DNA from: Beijerinckia indica subsp. indica ATCC 9039
GTDB taxonomy: Bacteria; Pseudomonadota; Alphaproteobacteria; Rhizobiales; Beijerinckiaceae
DNA length: 64,000 nucleotides
NCBI RefSeq assembly: GCF_000019845.1
Contig: NC_010581.1
Span: 1,431,501 to 1,495,500 of the forward strand
Direction: 5' to 3'
Shown here: positions 43,891 to 52,991 of the stretch, one piece after another
How positions within the stretch are numbered: position 1 is the stretch's first letter
Layout of the letters: each line of letters starts with the position of its first letter
Made by a program: the position numbers and the translations under genes
The notes under the pieces: model-generated
Told to the model about the DNA's origin: nothing
What the model saw: only the letters and a program-made list of their open reading frames with translations
Databases searched by the model: none

Positions 43891-45480
43891 TTAGAAAGCC
43901 AAGGCCTTGACTTTTTTGACGCCGGGCAGAGCCTTGACCTCATTCTGGACCGATTCGGGCACCGCGCCGTCGACTTCGACCAGGGCAATGGCCGAGCCAC
44001 CTTCACGGTCACGACCGAGCGCGAATGTCGCGATATTGACGCTGGCATTGCCAAGCAGGCTGGCGAAACGGCCGATGAAGCCGGGCTTGTCTTCATTCGA
44101 CACATAGATCATGACCGGCGCGACGGCGGCGTCGATCTTGATATCGTTGATGGCAATGATGCGAGGCTTGCCATCGTGGAAGACAGTGCCGGCGATGGAA
44201 TGCGAGCTTTTGTCGGTCTCGACTGTGAGCGTGATCAGGGATTCGTAATCCGCGTCGGCGGCGGCACGACTCACTTCGTCGATGACGATACCGCGTTCCT
44301 TGGCGACGGCCGGGGCCGAGACGACGTTTACATCGGCGAGCAGCGGCCGCAGAATGCCGGCAATGGCAGAGGCTGTTAGGGCCTTGATCTTCAATTGTCC
44401 GACTTCGCCTTCATAGGTGATCGTCACCTTCTTGATGGCGCTGTCGATGACCTGGCCGGCGAAGGAGCCGAGCTTTTCAGCCAGCGCGATGAAGGGCTTC
44501 AGTTTGGGAGCTTCTTCCGCCGTAATGGAAGGAAAGTTGACGGCATTGGAGATCGCGCCACGCGTCAGATAATCCGACATTTGCTCGGCGACCTGCAGGG
44601 CGACATTTTCCTGCGCTTCAGAGGTCGAGGCGCCAAGATGCGGCGTGCAGACCACATTGGGATGACCGAACAGCGGATTTTCCTTGGCCGGTTCGGTGAT
44701 GAAGACGTCGAAGGCCGCGCCGGCGACATGGCCCGAATCGAGCAGTTTGCGCAGGGCTTCTTCATCGACGAGACCGCCACGCGCGCAATTGATGACGCGA
44801 ACGCCCTTCTTGGTCTTGGCGAGATTTTCCGCGGAAAGAATATTCTTGGTCTGAGGCGTCAGCGGTGTGTGCAAAGTGATGAAATCGGCGCGGGCCAGGA
44901 GATCATCCAATTCGACTTTTTCGACGCCGAGATCGAGCGCGCGTTCGGGGGTCAGGAAGGGGTCGAAGGCGATGACGCGCATTTTGAGGCCGACGCCACG
45001 TTCGGCGACGATCGAGCCGATATTGCCGCAGCCGATGATGCCGAGCACCTTGGCGGTGATTTCGACACCCATGAATTTGTTCTTTTCCCATTTGCCGGCC
45101 TGAGTCGAGGCATCGGCGGAGGGGATCTGGCGAGCGAGCGCGAACATCAGGGCGATGGCATGTTCCGCCGTCGTGATGGAATTGCCGAAAGGCGTATTCA
45201 TCACGATAACGCCCTTGGCGGTGGCGGCCGGAATATCGACATTATCGACGCCGATGCCAGCGCGCCCGACGACCTTCAGATTGGTCGCCTTTTCAAGAAT
45301 CTTGTCGGTGACCTTGGTCGCCGAGCGAATGGCCAAGCCGTCGAACTGGCCGATGATTTCCGCAAGCTTGTCTTTATCTTTGCCGAGATCCGGTTGGAAA
45401 TCGACCTCGATGCCGCGCTCCTTGAAGATGGCGACGGCGGCTTCCGACAAAGCATCGGAAATGAGGACACGAGGAGCCAT
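43891..45480 (-). CDS. serA: D-3-phosphoglycerate dehydrogenase (long form)
   Basis: First enzyme of serine synthesis, oxidising 3-phosphoglycerate with NAD+. 529 residues with substrate and NAD domains (about 1-315, with GIIGCGNIGSIVAERGVGLKM, NCARGGLVDEEAL and the catalytic histidine region GASTSEAQENVALQVA), the intervening ASB domain, and a C-terminal ACT domain (PVMIYVSNEDKPGFIGRFASLLGNASVNIATFALGR) for serine feedback. The length is that of type I PHGDH. It follows serC (207-base gap) on the same strand, forming a serine operon. Confidence 0.97.
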   Translation of the reverse strand: MAPRVLISDALSEAAVAIFKERGIEVDFQPDLGKDKDKLAEIIGQFDGLAIRSATKVTDKILEKATNLKVVGRAGIGVDNVDIPAATAKGVIVMNTPFGNSITTAEHAIALMFALARQIPSADASTQAGKWEKNKFMGVEITAKVLGIIGCGNIGSIVAERGVGLKMRVIAFDPFLTPERALDLGVEKVELDDLLARADFITLHTPLTPQTKNILSAENLAKTKKGVRVINCARGGLVDEEALRKLLDSGHVAGAAFDVFITEPAKENPLFGHPNVVCTPHLGASTSEAQENVALQVAEQMSDYLTRGAISNAVNFPSITAEEAPKLKPFIALAEKLGSFAGQVIDSAIKKVTITYEGEVGQLKIKALTASAIAGILRPLLADVNVVSAPAVAKERGIVIDEVSRAAADADYESLITLTVETDKSSHSIAGTVFHDGKPRIIAINDIKIDAAVAPVMIYVSNEDKPGFIGRFASLLGNASVNIATFALGRDREGGSAIALVEVDGAVPESVQNEVKALPGVKKVKALAF

Positions 45481-45688
45481 GGAGTTTCTCCAAAACGGGC
45501 CGGAAGATTTCTCGCGCTGTCGAGGAGAAAGGCTCTTCCGATGAAAGGGTGAGGGCAGGTTTAAAGGGCGACCGATGGGGCTGAATAAGCTTTGCGGCGT
45601 CGTGGATCTTTCGACGCCGAGCCGATCGTGCCCGTTTCAATCAATCTTTGAACGGCCGGCTGGATCGGGCCGCCGGCCGTTTGAGCGA

Positions 45689-46861
45689 TCAGGCCGCCTT
45701 CGGGAGATCGCTCTTGGCCTTGGCATAGGCGTAATCCAGCCAGGCGGTCAAAGCGATGATATCGCTGGTTTCGACCGTCGCGCCGCACCAGATGCGAAGG
45801 CCGGGCGGTGCATCACGATAAGCGCCAATATCATAGGCCACTTTTTCCTTTTCGAGGAGGCTCGCCAGGGTCTTGGCGAAAGCGGCCTGGGCCTCGTCGG
45901 AAAGAGCGGTGATCGCCGGATCAGAGACCTTGAGACAGACGCTTGTATTGGAGCGGATAGCCGGATCGGCGGCGAGGAAATCGATCCAGGGGGTTTTCTC
46001 GACCCAATCGGCGATCGCTTTGGTATTGGCGTCGGCGCGGGCGATCAGGCCCTCGAGGCCGCCGACCGTTTTGCCCCAGTTGAGCGCATCGATATAATCC
46101 TCGACGCAGAGCATGGATGGCGTGTTGATGGTCTCACCGACGAAAATGCCTTCCGTCAGCTTGCCACCGCTGGTCAGGCGGAAGACCTTGGGCAGCGGCC
46201 AAGCCGGCGTGTAAGTGGTGAGCCGTTCGACCGCGCGGGGCGAGAGAATGAGCATGCCATGCGCGGCTTCGCCGCCGAGCACTTTCTGCCAGGAGAAGGT
46301 CACGACATCGAGCTTCGGCCAATCGAGCTTTTGCGCGAAGGCGGCGGAGGTCGCGTCGCAGATCGTAAGGCCCTGGCGGTCGGCGGCGATCCAATCGCCG
46401 TTCGGCACTTTCACACCGGAGGTCGTGCCATTCCAGGTGAAGACGACGTCATTGTTGAAATCCACCGTCGCAAGATCGACGATCTCGCCGTAACCCGCCT
46501 TGAGGCTGCGGACATTCGGCAGTTTCAATTGCTTGACGATATCAGTGACCCAGCCCTGGCCAAACGATTCCCAAGCAAGAACATCGACACCGCGCGCGCC
46601 GAGGAGGGTCCAGAGCGCCATTTCGACCGCGCCCGTATCCGAACCGGGAACAATGCCGATACGATAATCTTCAGGAACCTGGAGAATTTCGCGCGTCAGG
46701 TCGATCGCAAGCTTCAGCTTGGTCTTGCCGATCTTGGCGCGATGCGAGCGGCCAAGAGCCGCGTCTTGAAGGGCGGAGAGAGTCCAGCCAGGGCGCTTGG
46801 CGCAGGGGCCGGAGGAAAAGCAGGCATTGGCCGGGCGAGCGGCGGGAAGCGTATCGGTCAT
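45689..46861 (-). CDS. serC: Phosphoserine aminotransferase
   Basis: PLP enzyme converting 3-phosphohydroxypyruvate and glutamate to phosphoserine, 390 residues, of the alphaproteobacterial/mycobacterial-type SerC. Motifs: [19 protein letters not shown] at the N-terminus, the PLP lysine in [38 protein letters not shown] near residue 85, and [11 protein letters not shown] at the C-terminus. It lies directly upstream of serA. Two hairpins just before its start suggest leader-level regulation. Confidence 0.96.
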   Translation of the reverse strand: MTDTLPAARPANACFSSGPCAKRPGWTLSALQDAALGRSHRAKIGKTKLKLAIDLTREILQVPEDYRIGIVPGSDTGAVEMALWTLLGARGVDVLAWESFGQGWVTDIVKQLKLPNVRSLKAGYGEIVDLATVDFNNDVVFTWNGTTSGVKVPNGDWIAADRQGLTICDATSAAFAQKLDWPKLDVVTFSWQKVLGGEAAHGMLILSPRAVERLTTYTPAWPLPKVFRLTSGGKLTEGIFVGETINTPSMLCVEDYIDALNWGKTVGGLEGLIARADANTKAIADWVEKTPWIDFLAADPAIRSNTSVCLKVSDPAITALSDEAQAAFAKTLASLLEKEKVAYDIGAYRDAPPGLRIWCGATVETSDIIALTAWLDYAYAKAKSDLPKAA

Positions 46862-47000
46862 GTAACCATCCTTTCAGATGGGCGCCTCTCGTTGGGGAGA
46901 GGTGTCCCGGCGCTGTCGATACGCGCGAAGCTCTGCGCGGTCAAGGGCCAGGTGTTTTCATTTCATGTTCGCCGGATCATCCCTTCGGATGATCCTTTTT
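46862..47000 (-). promoter_or_regulatory. Structured leader upstream of serC
   Basis: Immediately before the serC ATG on the minus strand: hairpin CCTCTC-6-GAGAGG (46902-46885), then CCATC-TGAAAG-GATGG (46881-46866) enclosing the AAGGA ribosome-binding sequence, then the start codon. Further up, GGATCATCC/GGATGATCC (46974-46995) is flanked by TTTTT on the plus strand, so it could act as a terminator facing the other way. A serC-associated leader RNA motif is known from alphaproteobacteria; I cannot align it here. Confidence 0.4.
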
Positions 47001-47158
47001 GAATGGTTTCGGCGTGACTTTTTTGACCGGGTCGCCGGATTGAAGATCAAGCGCGACTGATCGATTTTGGAGATCGATTTTTTAATAAGGGTGAATTGGA
47101 TTTGGAACGGCGCTTCGGCGATGATCGAAGCAAGCACTTATCAAGTGAGCAAATCCCC

Positions 47159-48277
47159 ATGTCCCAGTTTCCTGGTCCATCAAAAAGCGCGCCTGCGCCT
47201 TTGTCGTCCACGGCCCTTGTCCTGCGCTTTGGTGTAATCGGCGCCATTGTCTGCGCCGGCGCGGCCGCCTTTGCTTATGCGGGCGGCTGGTTCTCCCCCG
47301 CGCGGCTGACGCCCAGCCGGTTAATCGAAACATTCCAGGAGGTCAACGGCTTCTATCCGGGATTTCGGCGCAATCACGCGAAGGGCATCTGCTTTTCAGG
47401 CCATTTCGAGAGCAATGGCCAGGGCGCTGACCTCTCGAAAGCCAGCTTGTTCGCTCCAGGCCGCGTCACCCCAGTCACCGGCCGTTTCGCCTTGGCGGGT
47501 GGCCAGCCCTACGCAGCCGATGCCGAGACGACAGTGCGCAGCATGGCGGTCCGCTTCCGGCTCGACAATGGCGAAGAATGGCGAACCGGCATGAATGATA
47601 TTCCTGTCTTCGCAGTAAACACGCCTGAGGCCTTTCGAGATCAGCTCCTGGCGGGGCGAAAGGATCCTGCGACCGGCAAGCCGGATCCCGCCGCAATGGC
47701 GGCTTTTCTCGCAGCGCATCCTGAGACAGCGCGGGCCGCGGCCCTGATCAAGGCCCGCAGCATTTCCTCGGGCTTCGACGATGATACTTACAACGGCCTC
47801 AATACGTTCCTGTTTGTCAATTCGGCCGGTGTCGCGACGCCCGTGCGTTGGTCGATGGTGCCCATCGCCCCCTTCATTAGCGAGGAACCGGAAAAAACCG
47901 TGAAGATCGACAAGGATTTCCTGTTCGTTGATCTGATCAATGAAGCTGGGGACCATCCTCTGCAATGGCGTCTCGTCGTTATGGTCGGAAAGCCGGGTGA
48001 TCCCACGATGGACGCGACGCTTCCCTGGCCGAGCGAGCGTGAGCACCGGGAACTTGGCAGTCTTACAATAGAAAGCCTTCAGGATGAAGCCGATGGGCGC
48101 TGCCGCGACGTCAATTTCGACCCGCTCATCCTGCCGCAGGGCATTGAGGCCTCGGACGATCCGCTGCTGAGCGCGCGATCGGCCGTTTATTCACAATCCT
48201 TTACCCGCCGCGAGGGCGAGCCCAAAACACCGAGCGCCGTGATGATGCCGAATGGGACGAAAGGGGACAAATCATGA
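47159..48277 (+). CDS. Membrane-anchored catalase-related peroxidase (SrpA-like)
   Basis: Haem-peroxidase-like protein of 372 residues. An N-terminal membrane anchor or signal (about residues 19-42) places the domain in the periplasm. It is shorter than true catalases: distal histidine in RRNHAKGICFSGHF (H73), AVRFRLDNGEEWRTGMNDIPVF, and a proximal tyrosine in RSAVYSQSF (Y344). Small catalases of this group act as haem peroxidases needing an electron donor. The stop overlaps the following cytochrome b561 gene by 4 bases (ATGA), so the cytochrome is a strong candidate for its electron partner. Confidence 0.88.
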   Translation: MSQFPGPSKSAPAPLSSTALVLRFGVIGAIVCAGAAAFAYAGGWFSPARLTPSRLIETFQEVNGFYPGFRRNHAKGICFSGHFESNGQGADLSKASLFAPGRVTPVTGRFALAGGQPYAADAETTVRSMAVRFRLDNGEEWRTGMNDIPVFAVNTPEAFRDQLLAGRKDPATGKPDPAAMAAFLAAHPETARAAALIKARSISSGFDDDTYNGLNTFLFVNSAGVATPVRWSMVPIAPFISEEPEKTVKIDKDFLFVDLINEAGDHPLQWRLVVMVGKPGDPTMDATLPWPSEREHRELGSLTIESLQDEADGRCRDVNFDPLILPQGIEASDDPLLSARSAVYSQSFTRREGEPKTPSAVMMPNGTKGDKS

Positions 48278-48846
48278 AAGCCGCGACTCATTTCCATGGC
48301 CTGTCCCGTGCCTTGCACTGGATCATGGCTGTTTTGATCCTCGCTATGCTGTTCATCGGCGTCAGCATGGTCTCCCGGCTAGCGGATTACCATTGGCTGG
48401 TGTCGCTTCATAAGCCCATCGGCATAGCGATTCTTGTTCTGGCCGCGATCCGCTGGGGAAACCGGTTCGTGCATCCCGCGCCGCCGCTGCCCAAGAGCAT
48501 ACCAGCTTGGCAGCAGCGCGCCGCTTTAGCTTCCCATCTGATGCTTTATAGCCTCATGTTCGCAATGCCTCTGATCGGCTGGGCGATGCTTTCCGCCGGC
48601 GATTATCCAATCACCCTCTTTGGCCCCTTGCATCTTCCCGCCATCCTGCCGCCGCGACCGGCGCTTTATGCTCTTCTGCGGCAAACCCATACGATACTTG
48701 CATATCTCCTGTTCTCCGTCATTCTCGCGCATGTTGCGGCGGCCTTGTTCCATGCTTTGATCCGCCGGGACGGCGTGTTCTCGAGCATGGTTTCAGGCAA
48801 AAGAGTGCAAGCCATTGAAGCCATGGAGCTTTCTAGAGATCCATAG
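48274..48846 (+). CDS. Cytochrome b561 family protein
   Basis: Four-helix, two-haem membrane cytochrome of 190 residues (YbhB/CybB-like). Helices are LHWIMAVLILAMLFIGVSM, LVSLHKPIGIAILVLAAIRW, HLMLYSLMFAMPLIGWAMLSAG and THTILAYLLFSVILAHVAAALFHAL, each carrying histidines suited to haem ligation. It starts inside the stop codon of the catalase-related gene, so the two are translated together and may move electrons from quinol to the periplasmic peroxidase. Confidence 0.93.
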   Translation: MKAATHFHGLSRALHWIMAVLILAMLFIGVSMVSRLADYHWLVSLHKPIGIAILVLAAIRWGNRFVHPAPPLPKSIPAWQQRAALASHLMLYSLMFAMPLIGWAMLSAGDYPITLFGPLHLPAILPPRPALYALLRQTHTILAYLLFSVILAHVAAALFHALIRRDGVFSSMVSGKRVQAIEAMELSRDP

Positions 48847-49025
48847 GCGCGGGCGGTGGCCTCAAGCCAGATCTTCCGGATCATGACGGTCATGATCGGG
48901 AAGACCCAAGATAAGTCCTCCCGGTGTCGAGCACTCGGAGGGGGCCTGCATAAAATTGGACTACCCAATTTTTGAATTTGATGCGCTATAAAGCCCGCGC
49001 TTTGATTCTCCTGCCCGGGTTCTTC

Positions 49026-50261
49026 ATGTCCACAGACCAAAAATCCATCAAGAAAGTCGTGCTGGCCTATTCTGGGGGCCTCGATACGTCGATCATCCTC
49101 AAATGGCTGCAAACCACTTATGGCTGCGAGGTCGTGACCTTTACCGCCGATCTCGGCCAGGGCGAGGAATTGGGGCCGGCCCGCGACAAGGCGCTCCTGC
49201 TTGGCATCAAGCCGGAAAATATTTTCATCGAGGATCTGCGCGAGGAATTCGTGCGCGATTACGTCTTTCCGATGTTTCGCGCCAATACCCAATATGAAGG
49301 GCTCTATCTGCTCGGGACCTCAATCGCACGGCCCTTGATCGCCAAGAAGCAGATCGAGATCGCGCGGGCGACCGGCGCCGACGCCGTGGCGCATGGCGCG
49401 ACCGGTAAGGGCAATGATCAGGTGCGCTTTGAGCTGTCCTATTATGCGCTCGAACCCGACATCAAGGTGATCGCCCCCTGGCGTGAATGGGATTTGACTT
49501 CCCGCACCGCGCTCCTCGAATTCGCCGAGAAGAATCAGATCCCGATTGCCAAGGACAAGCGCGGCGAGGCGCCGTTCTCGGTCGATGCCAATCTCCTGCA
49601 TGCTTCTTCCGAGGGCAAGGTTCTAGAAGATCCGGCGCAGGATGTGCCCGATTATGTCTATTCCCGAACCCTGAGCCCAGAAGACGCGCCGAACCAGCCG
49701 ACCTTCATCGAAGTTGATTTCGTCAAGGGCGATGCGGTGGCGATCGACGGCGAGGCACTGTCACCGGCAAGCCTGCTCACGCGGCTCAATAAGCTCGGCC
49801 ATGATAATGGCATCGGCCGCCTCGACCTCGTCGAGAACAGATTCGTTGGCATGAAATCGCGCGGCATGTATGAGACGCCCGGCGGCACCATTCTCTATTT
49901 CGCGCATCGCGGCATTGAGCAGATCACTCTCGATCGCGGCGCCGCCCATCTCAAGGATGAGCTCATGCCGAAATATGCCGAGCTCATCTATAATGGGTTC
50001 TGGTTCTCGCCAGAGAGGGAAATGCTGCAGGCTTTGATCGACAAGAGCCAGGAATTCGTGACGGGCCGGGTTCGCCTGAAACTCTATAAGGGCGGCGTCT
50101 ATGTGGTTGGCCGCTCCAGCCCCCATTCGCTCTATGATCAGGATCTCGTTACCTTCGAGGAAGGGGCTGTCGCTTATGATCACCACGACGCGGCGGGTTT
50201 CATCAAGCTTAATGCGTTGCGGCTTCGTACCCTGGCGAAACGGGCACGTAAGCTGGCCTGA
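49026..50261 (+). CDS. argG: Argininosuccinate synthase
   Basis: Joins citrulline and aspartate with ATP in arginine synthesis. 411 residues with the N-type ATP pyrophosphatase motif [17 protein letters not shown], then [34 protein letters not shown] and [20 protein letters not shown](I)L-like substrate segments. The frame is open from 48972; ATG 49026 matches the family start although no strong ribosome-binding site is visible before it. The gap 50262-50595 after it holds a hairpin and the SWIB promoter. Confidence 0.97.
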   Translation: MSTDQKSIKKVVLAYSGGLDTSIILKWLQTTYGCEVVTFTADLGQGEELGPARDKALLLGIKPENIFIEDLREEFVRDYVFPMFRANTQYEGLYLLGTSIARPLIAKKQIEIARATGADAVAHGATGKGNDQVRFELSYYALEPDIKVIAPWREWDLTSRTALLEFAEKNQIPIAKDKRGEAPFSVDANLLHASSEGKVLEDPAQDVPDYVYSRTLSPEDAPNQPTFIEVDFVKGDAVAIDGEALSPASLLTRLNKLGHDNGIGRLDLVENRFVGMKSRGMYETPGGTILYFAHRGIEQITLDRGAAHLKDELMPKYAELIYNGFWFSPEREMLQALIDKSQEFVTGRVRLKLYKGGVYVVGRSSPHSLYDQDLVTFEEGAVAYDHHDAAGFIKLNALRLRTLAKRARKLA

Positions 50262-50269
50262 TGCGAAGT

Positions 50270-50294
50270 TTTTCGAATCGAAGTGATTCGAAAA
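50270..50294 (+). terminator. Hairpin after argG
   Basis: TTTTCGAATC-GAAGT-GATTCGAAAA, 9 bases after the argG stop. Symmetric and without a T-run beyond the stem, so termination is possible but weak. No gene was seen in the remainder of the 334-base gap to 50595. Confidence 0.4.
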
Positions 50295-50595
50295 GGATAT
50301 GGAATCAGGGACCGGGAGGGCGATGACTGGCCCTTCCCTCAGCGGACGGAAGCCATTTGCGACCGTGGTTTGTCAATTTCGACCAGAATTTGGGGTGATT
50401 AAAGTGGAAAGCGCCTCAAATTCCCTTGCCTGAGCGCACTCTGCTTGACGTGGTCCGATGGTTAGGGTTCGTTCTGCGGGGACAGGGGATGCCGCGATGA
50501 CCGCCCGATACAGATAGGGGCGGGTTCGGTGTAAGTTCCACGTGGTGACACCCCCCGCGTGGATTCAATGCAAAAGACTCATGGAGGCAGACGGG

Positions 50596-50940
50596 ATGAC
50601 GACATCCAGCAAGAAATCGCCGGGCGCGGAGAGCAAGGCTGCCCCGGCAAAGGCCAAGGCGAGCACCAAGACAGGTGAAAAGGCCGCAAAGCCGGCCGGC
50701 AATAGCGCTTTCAGCAAGCCCTTGCAGCCCTCGAAGGAACTGGCTGAAATCGTGGGCGAGGCCCCTTTGCCGCGCACGGAAGTCGTGAGCAAGGTGTGGG
50801 AGTATATCAAGAAGCACAAGCTTCAGAACGAGGCGAACAAGCGCGAAATTCTCGCCGACGACAAGCTCAAGCCGATCTTCGGCAAGGATAAGGCCACGAT
50901 GTTCGAGATGAACAAATTCCTGGCCCAGCATCTCAAATAA
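50596..50940 (+). CDS. SWIB/MDM2 domain protein
   Basis: A 114-residue basic protein. Residues 1-45 are Lys/Ala/Ser-rich and disordered (KSPGAESKAAPAKAKASTKT), and residues about 42-114 form a SWIB domain: SKPLQPSKELAEIVGEAPLPRTEVVSKVWEYIKKHKLQN, EANKREILADDKLKPIFGKDKATMFEMNKFLAQHL. SWIB is best known from eukaryotic chromatin remodelling, but stand-alone SWIB proteins occur in alphaproteobacteria and chlamydiae and may be nucleoid-associated. GGAGG lies 8 bases before the chosen ATG, which decides it over 50581. Confidence 0.9.
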   Translation: MTTSSKKSPGAESKAAPAKAKASTKTGEKAAKPAGNSAFSKPLQPSKELAEIVGEAPLPRTEVVSKVWEYIKKHKLQNEANKREILADDKLKPIFGKDKATMFEMNKFLAQHLK

Positions 50941-51139
50941 GGCACGAATCCGCAGGTCGCCGACTGCGTTCGGGCATGGTGTGGCACTCTCCCAAGAGCG
51001 CCGCTCCCGCACTTTAGGGTTTCGACAGGGATATCCTTGCCATGGCCCAGCTTCTGCTTGGAAATGAGCGAAGGCATGAGGACTAGCAAGGCCCGTGACC
51101 GATTTGCGCGGCCTTGCGTAAAGTATGAGGGATTTAGTC

Positions 51140-52087
51140 GTGAAATACCGTCAGCTCGGCGACAGCGATCTTCAGATTTCGACGATCTCCCTCGGGTCCT
51201 GGCTTACAACTGCCGGAGGCATTGAAAAGGCTCAGGCTATTGCCTGTGTCCATAAGGCTTTGGATGTCGGTATCAATTTTATCGATACCGCGAATGTGTA
51301 CGGGCGAGGCACTGCGGAAAGTGTTCTCGGCGAGGCCCTGAACGGGATCAGCCGCTCCTCTTATATTCTGGCGACCAAGGTTTTTGGCGCGATGAGCGAC
51401 ACAGACAAAGGTCTCTCGCGCGAACAGATCGTCAAGCAGCTCGATGCCTCGCTGCGCCGCTTGAAAACCGATTATGTCGATCTTTATCAATGCCATCGCT
51501 ACGACGCGGATACACCGCTTGAGGAAACGATGGAGGCCCTGACAGAGGAAGTCAAAAAGGGCAAGGTCCGCTATATCGGCTTCAGCGAATGGCCGCAGGA
51601 CAAGATCGTGGAAGCATGCGAAATGCTCGATATGGCGCCATTCGTATCGAGCCAGCCGCAATATTCCCTGCTCTGGCCCTATCCGCAGGCGGAGCTTTTC
51701 GATCTTTGCGCCGATTACGGCATTACCCAGATCGTCTGGTCGCCGTTGGCGCAAGGCATTTTGACCGGAAAATATAAGCCGAACCAAAATCCCCCTGGCT
51801 CCTCGCGTGTGGGGAACGAATCCATGGGGTCCATGGTGCCGAAACGCTGGCTTGAGGCGCCGGTGCTTGAAGCCGTGCAAAAACTTCAGCCGCTTGCCGA
51901 CGAGGCGGGGCTCACTCTGGCTCAATTCTCTCTTGCCTGGGTGCTGCGCAAGGCCAATGTCTCCTCGGCGATCATCGGCGCCAGCCGCCCCGAGCAGGTT
52001 GTCGAAAATGCGGCTGCCGCGGATGCTCAGGTCACGCAGGAACTCTTTTTCCGGGCCGAGGAAATTCTGGAGCCGGTCCGGCAGTAA
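51140..52087 (+). CDS. Aldo/keto reductase, Kv-beta-like
   Basis: NADPH-dependent oxidoreductase of 315 residues with TIM-barrel AKR motifs: YRQLGDSDLQISTISLGSWLT, FIDTANVYGRGTAESVLGEAL (catalytic Asp/Tyr), LATKVFG (Lys), DLYQCHRYD (His), and IVWSPLAQGILTGKY. The VKYRQLG start at GTG 51140 fits the family opening and has AGGGA 7 bases upstream; ATG 51125 is the alternative and lacks a site. Substrate unknown. Confidence 0.92.
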   Translation: MKYRQLGDSDLQISTISLGSWLTTAGGIEKAQAIACVHKALDVGINFIDTANVYGRGTAESVLGEALNGISRSSYILATKVFGAMSDTDKGLSREQIVKQLDASLRRLKTDYVDLYQCHRYDADTPLEETMEALTEEVKKGKVRYIGFSEWPQDKIVEACEMLDMAPFVSSQPQYSLLWPYPQAELFDLCADYGITQIVWSPLAQGILTGKYKPNQNPPGSSRVGNESMGSMVPKRWLEAPVLEAVQKLQPLADEAGLTLAQFSLAWVLRKANVSSAIIGASRPEQVVENAAAADAQVTQELFFRAEEILEPVRQ

Positions 52088-52116
52088 CCGAGCCTGAATC
52101 GGTGTCTTGCGTTCCT

Positions 52117-52854
52117 TCAGAGAGTGCTCATCCCGCCGTCGATGATCCATTCACTGCCCACGGCAAAGGCGCCAGCATCTGAGGCGAGGAAGACGACGGC
52201 CTCGGCTATCTCAGCCGGTTCCCCGCGCCGCCCGAGAGGGATCTGCGAGACCAGACCTTCAATATCGGCCTCGTTCATGCCGATCTTGCCGTGGAGGGGA
52301 GTGGCGATCGGCCCAGGGCTGACCGCATTGACACGGATGCCGCGCTTGATCAATTCGCCTGAGAATGTCCGTGCGAGCGAGATAAGGCCAGCCTTGCTGG
52401 CCGCATAGACGCTGGAATAGGGCATACCGATCCGAGCATTGATCGAAGTATTGAGGATAATCGAAGCGGGATTCGCAAGGATCGGCAGAAGGGCCTGTAC
52501 GAGAAAATATGGGCCTTTCAAATTGACCGCCATTGAACGATCGAATCCCGCTTCGTCGAACTGTTCCAAAGGGCGGAAATCGCCAATGCCCGCATTGATG
52601 AACAAAACGTCAAGCGTTCCGAATGCCTCGCCCACCCTGTGCGCGACCTCTCGTTGATCGGCAATGTCGCCTGAATCGGCCCTTATGGTTAGGACATCGG
52701 CGCCGAGGGCCTTGCGGGTTTCTTCCAGCCGCGTTGCATCCGTGCCGGTGATCGCGATTTGGGCGCCTTCGGCGATGAAGCGCCGCGCCGTCTCGAGGCC
52801 GATTCCGCTGGTTCCGCCTGTTATCAACGCCCGTTTTCCCATGAGTCTTTTCAT
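52117..52854 (-). CDS. SDR family oxidoreductase
   Basis: Classical short-chain dehydrogenase of 245 residues: nucleotide motif ITGGTSGIG, INAGIGDF (NAG-type motif), catalytic serine in IILNTSINARIG, YxxxK as YAASK, and PG motif VSPGPIATP. Three ATGs cluster at the start; the one at 52854 has GAGG 6 bases upstream. It is divergent from a LysR regulator, the common arrangement for a target gene. Confidence 0.92.
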   Translation of the reverse strand: MKRLMGKRALITGGTSGIGLETARRFIAEGAQIAITGTDATRLEETRKALGADVLTIRADSGDIADQREVAHRVGEAFGTLDVLFINAGIGDFRPLEQFDEAGFDRSMAVNLKGPYFLVQALLPILANPASIILNTSINARIGMPYSSVYAASKAGLISLARTFSGELIKRGIRVNAVSPGPIATPLHGKIGMNEADIEGLVSQIPLGRRGEPAEIAEAVVFLASDAGAFAVGSEWIIDGGMSTL

Positions 52855-52958
52855 TTTCATCCTCATTCATCAGTCGCAGAGCCTTGTCTCATCGCTCTGT
52901 CTCGTCGCTCTGATGCCAATGAGAATAGTCATGGTGATCACGTTCGTGCTAGGCGGCT

Positions 52959-52973
52959 ACTAGATGATCTAGT
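52959..52973. promoter_or_regulatory. Palindrome between SDR and LysR genes
   Basis: ACTAGAT-G-ATCTAGT, a perfect 15-base odd-centred palindrome, ends 18 bases before the LysR start and about 105 bases upstream of the SDR start. This is a likely LysR binding site. Confidence 0.4.
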
Positions 52974-52991
52974 TTTCGGTTTAAGCGAACA

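Noticed and set aside
44395..45552. 385-codon plus-strand open frame
   Set aside because: Antisense to serA.
45575..47002. 475-codon plus-strand open frame
   Set aside because: Antisense to serC; no family resemblance and no ribosome-binding site.
51134..52150. 338-codon minus-strand open frame
   Set aside because: Antisense to the aldo/keto reductase.
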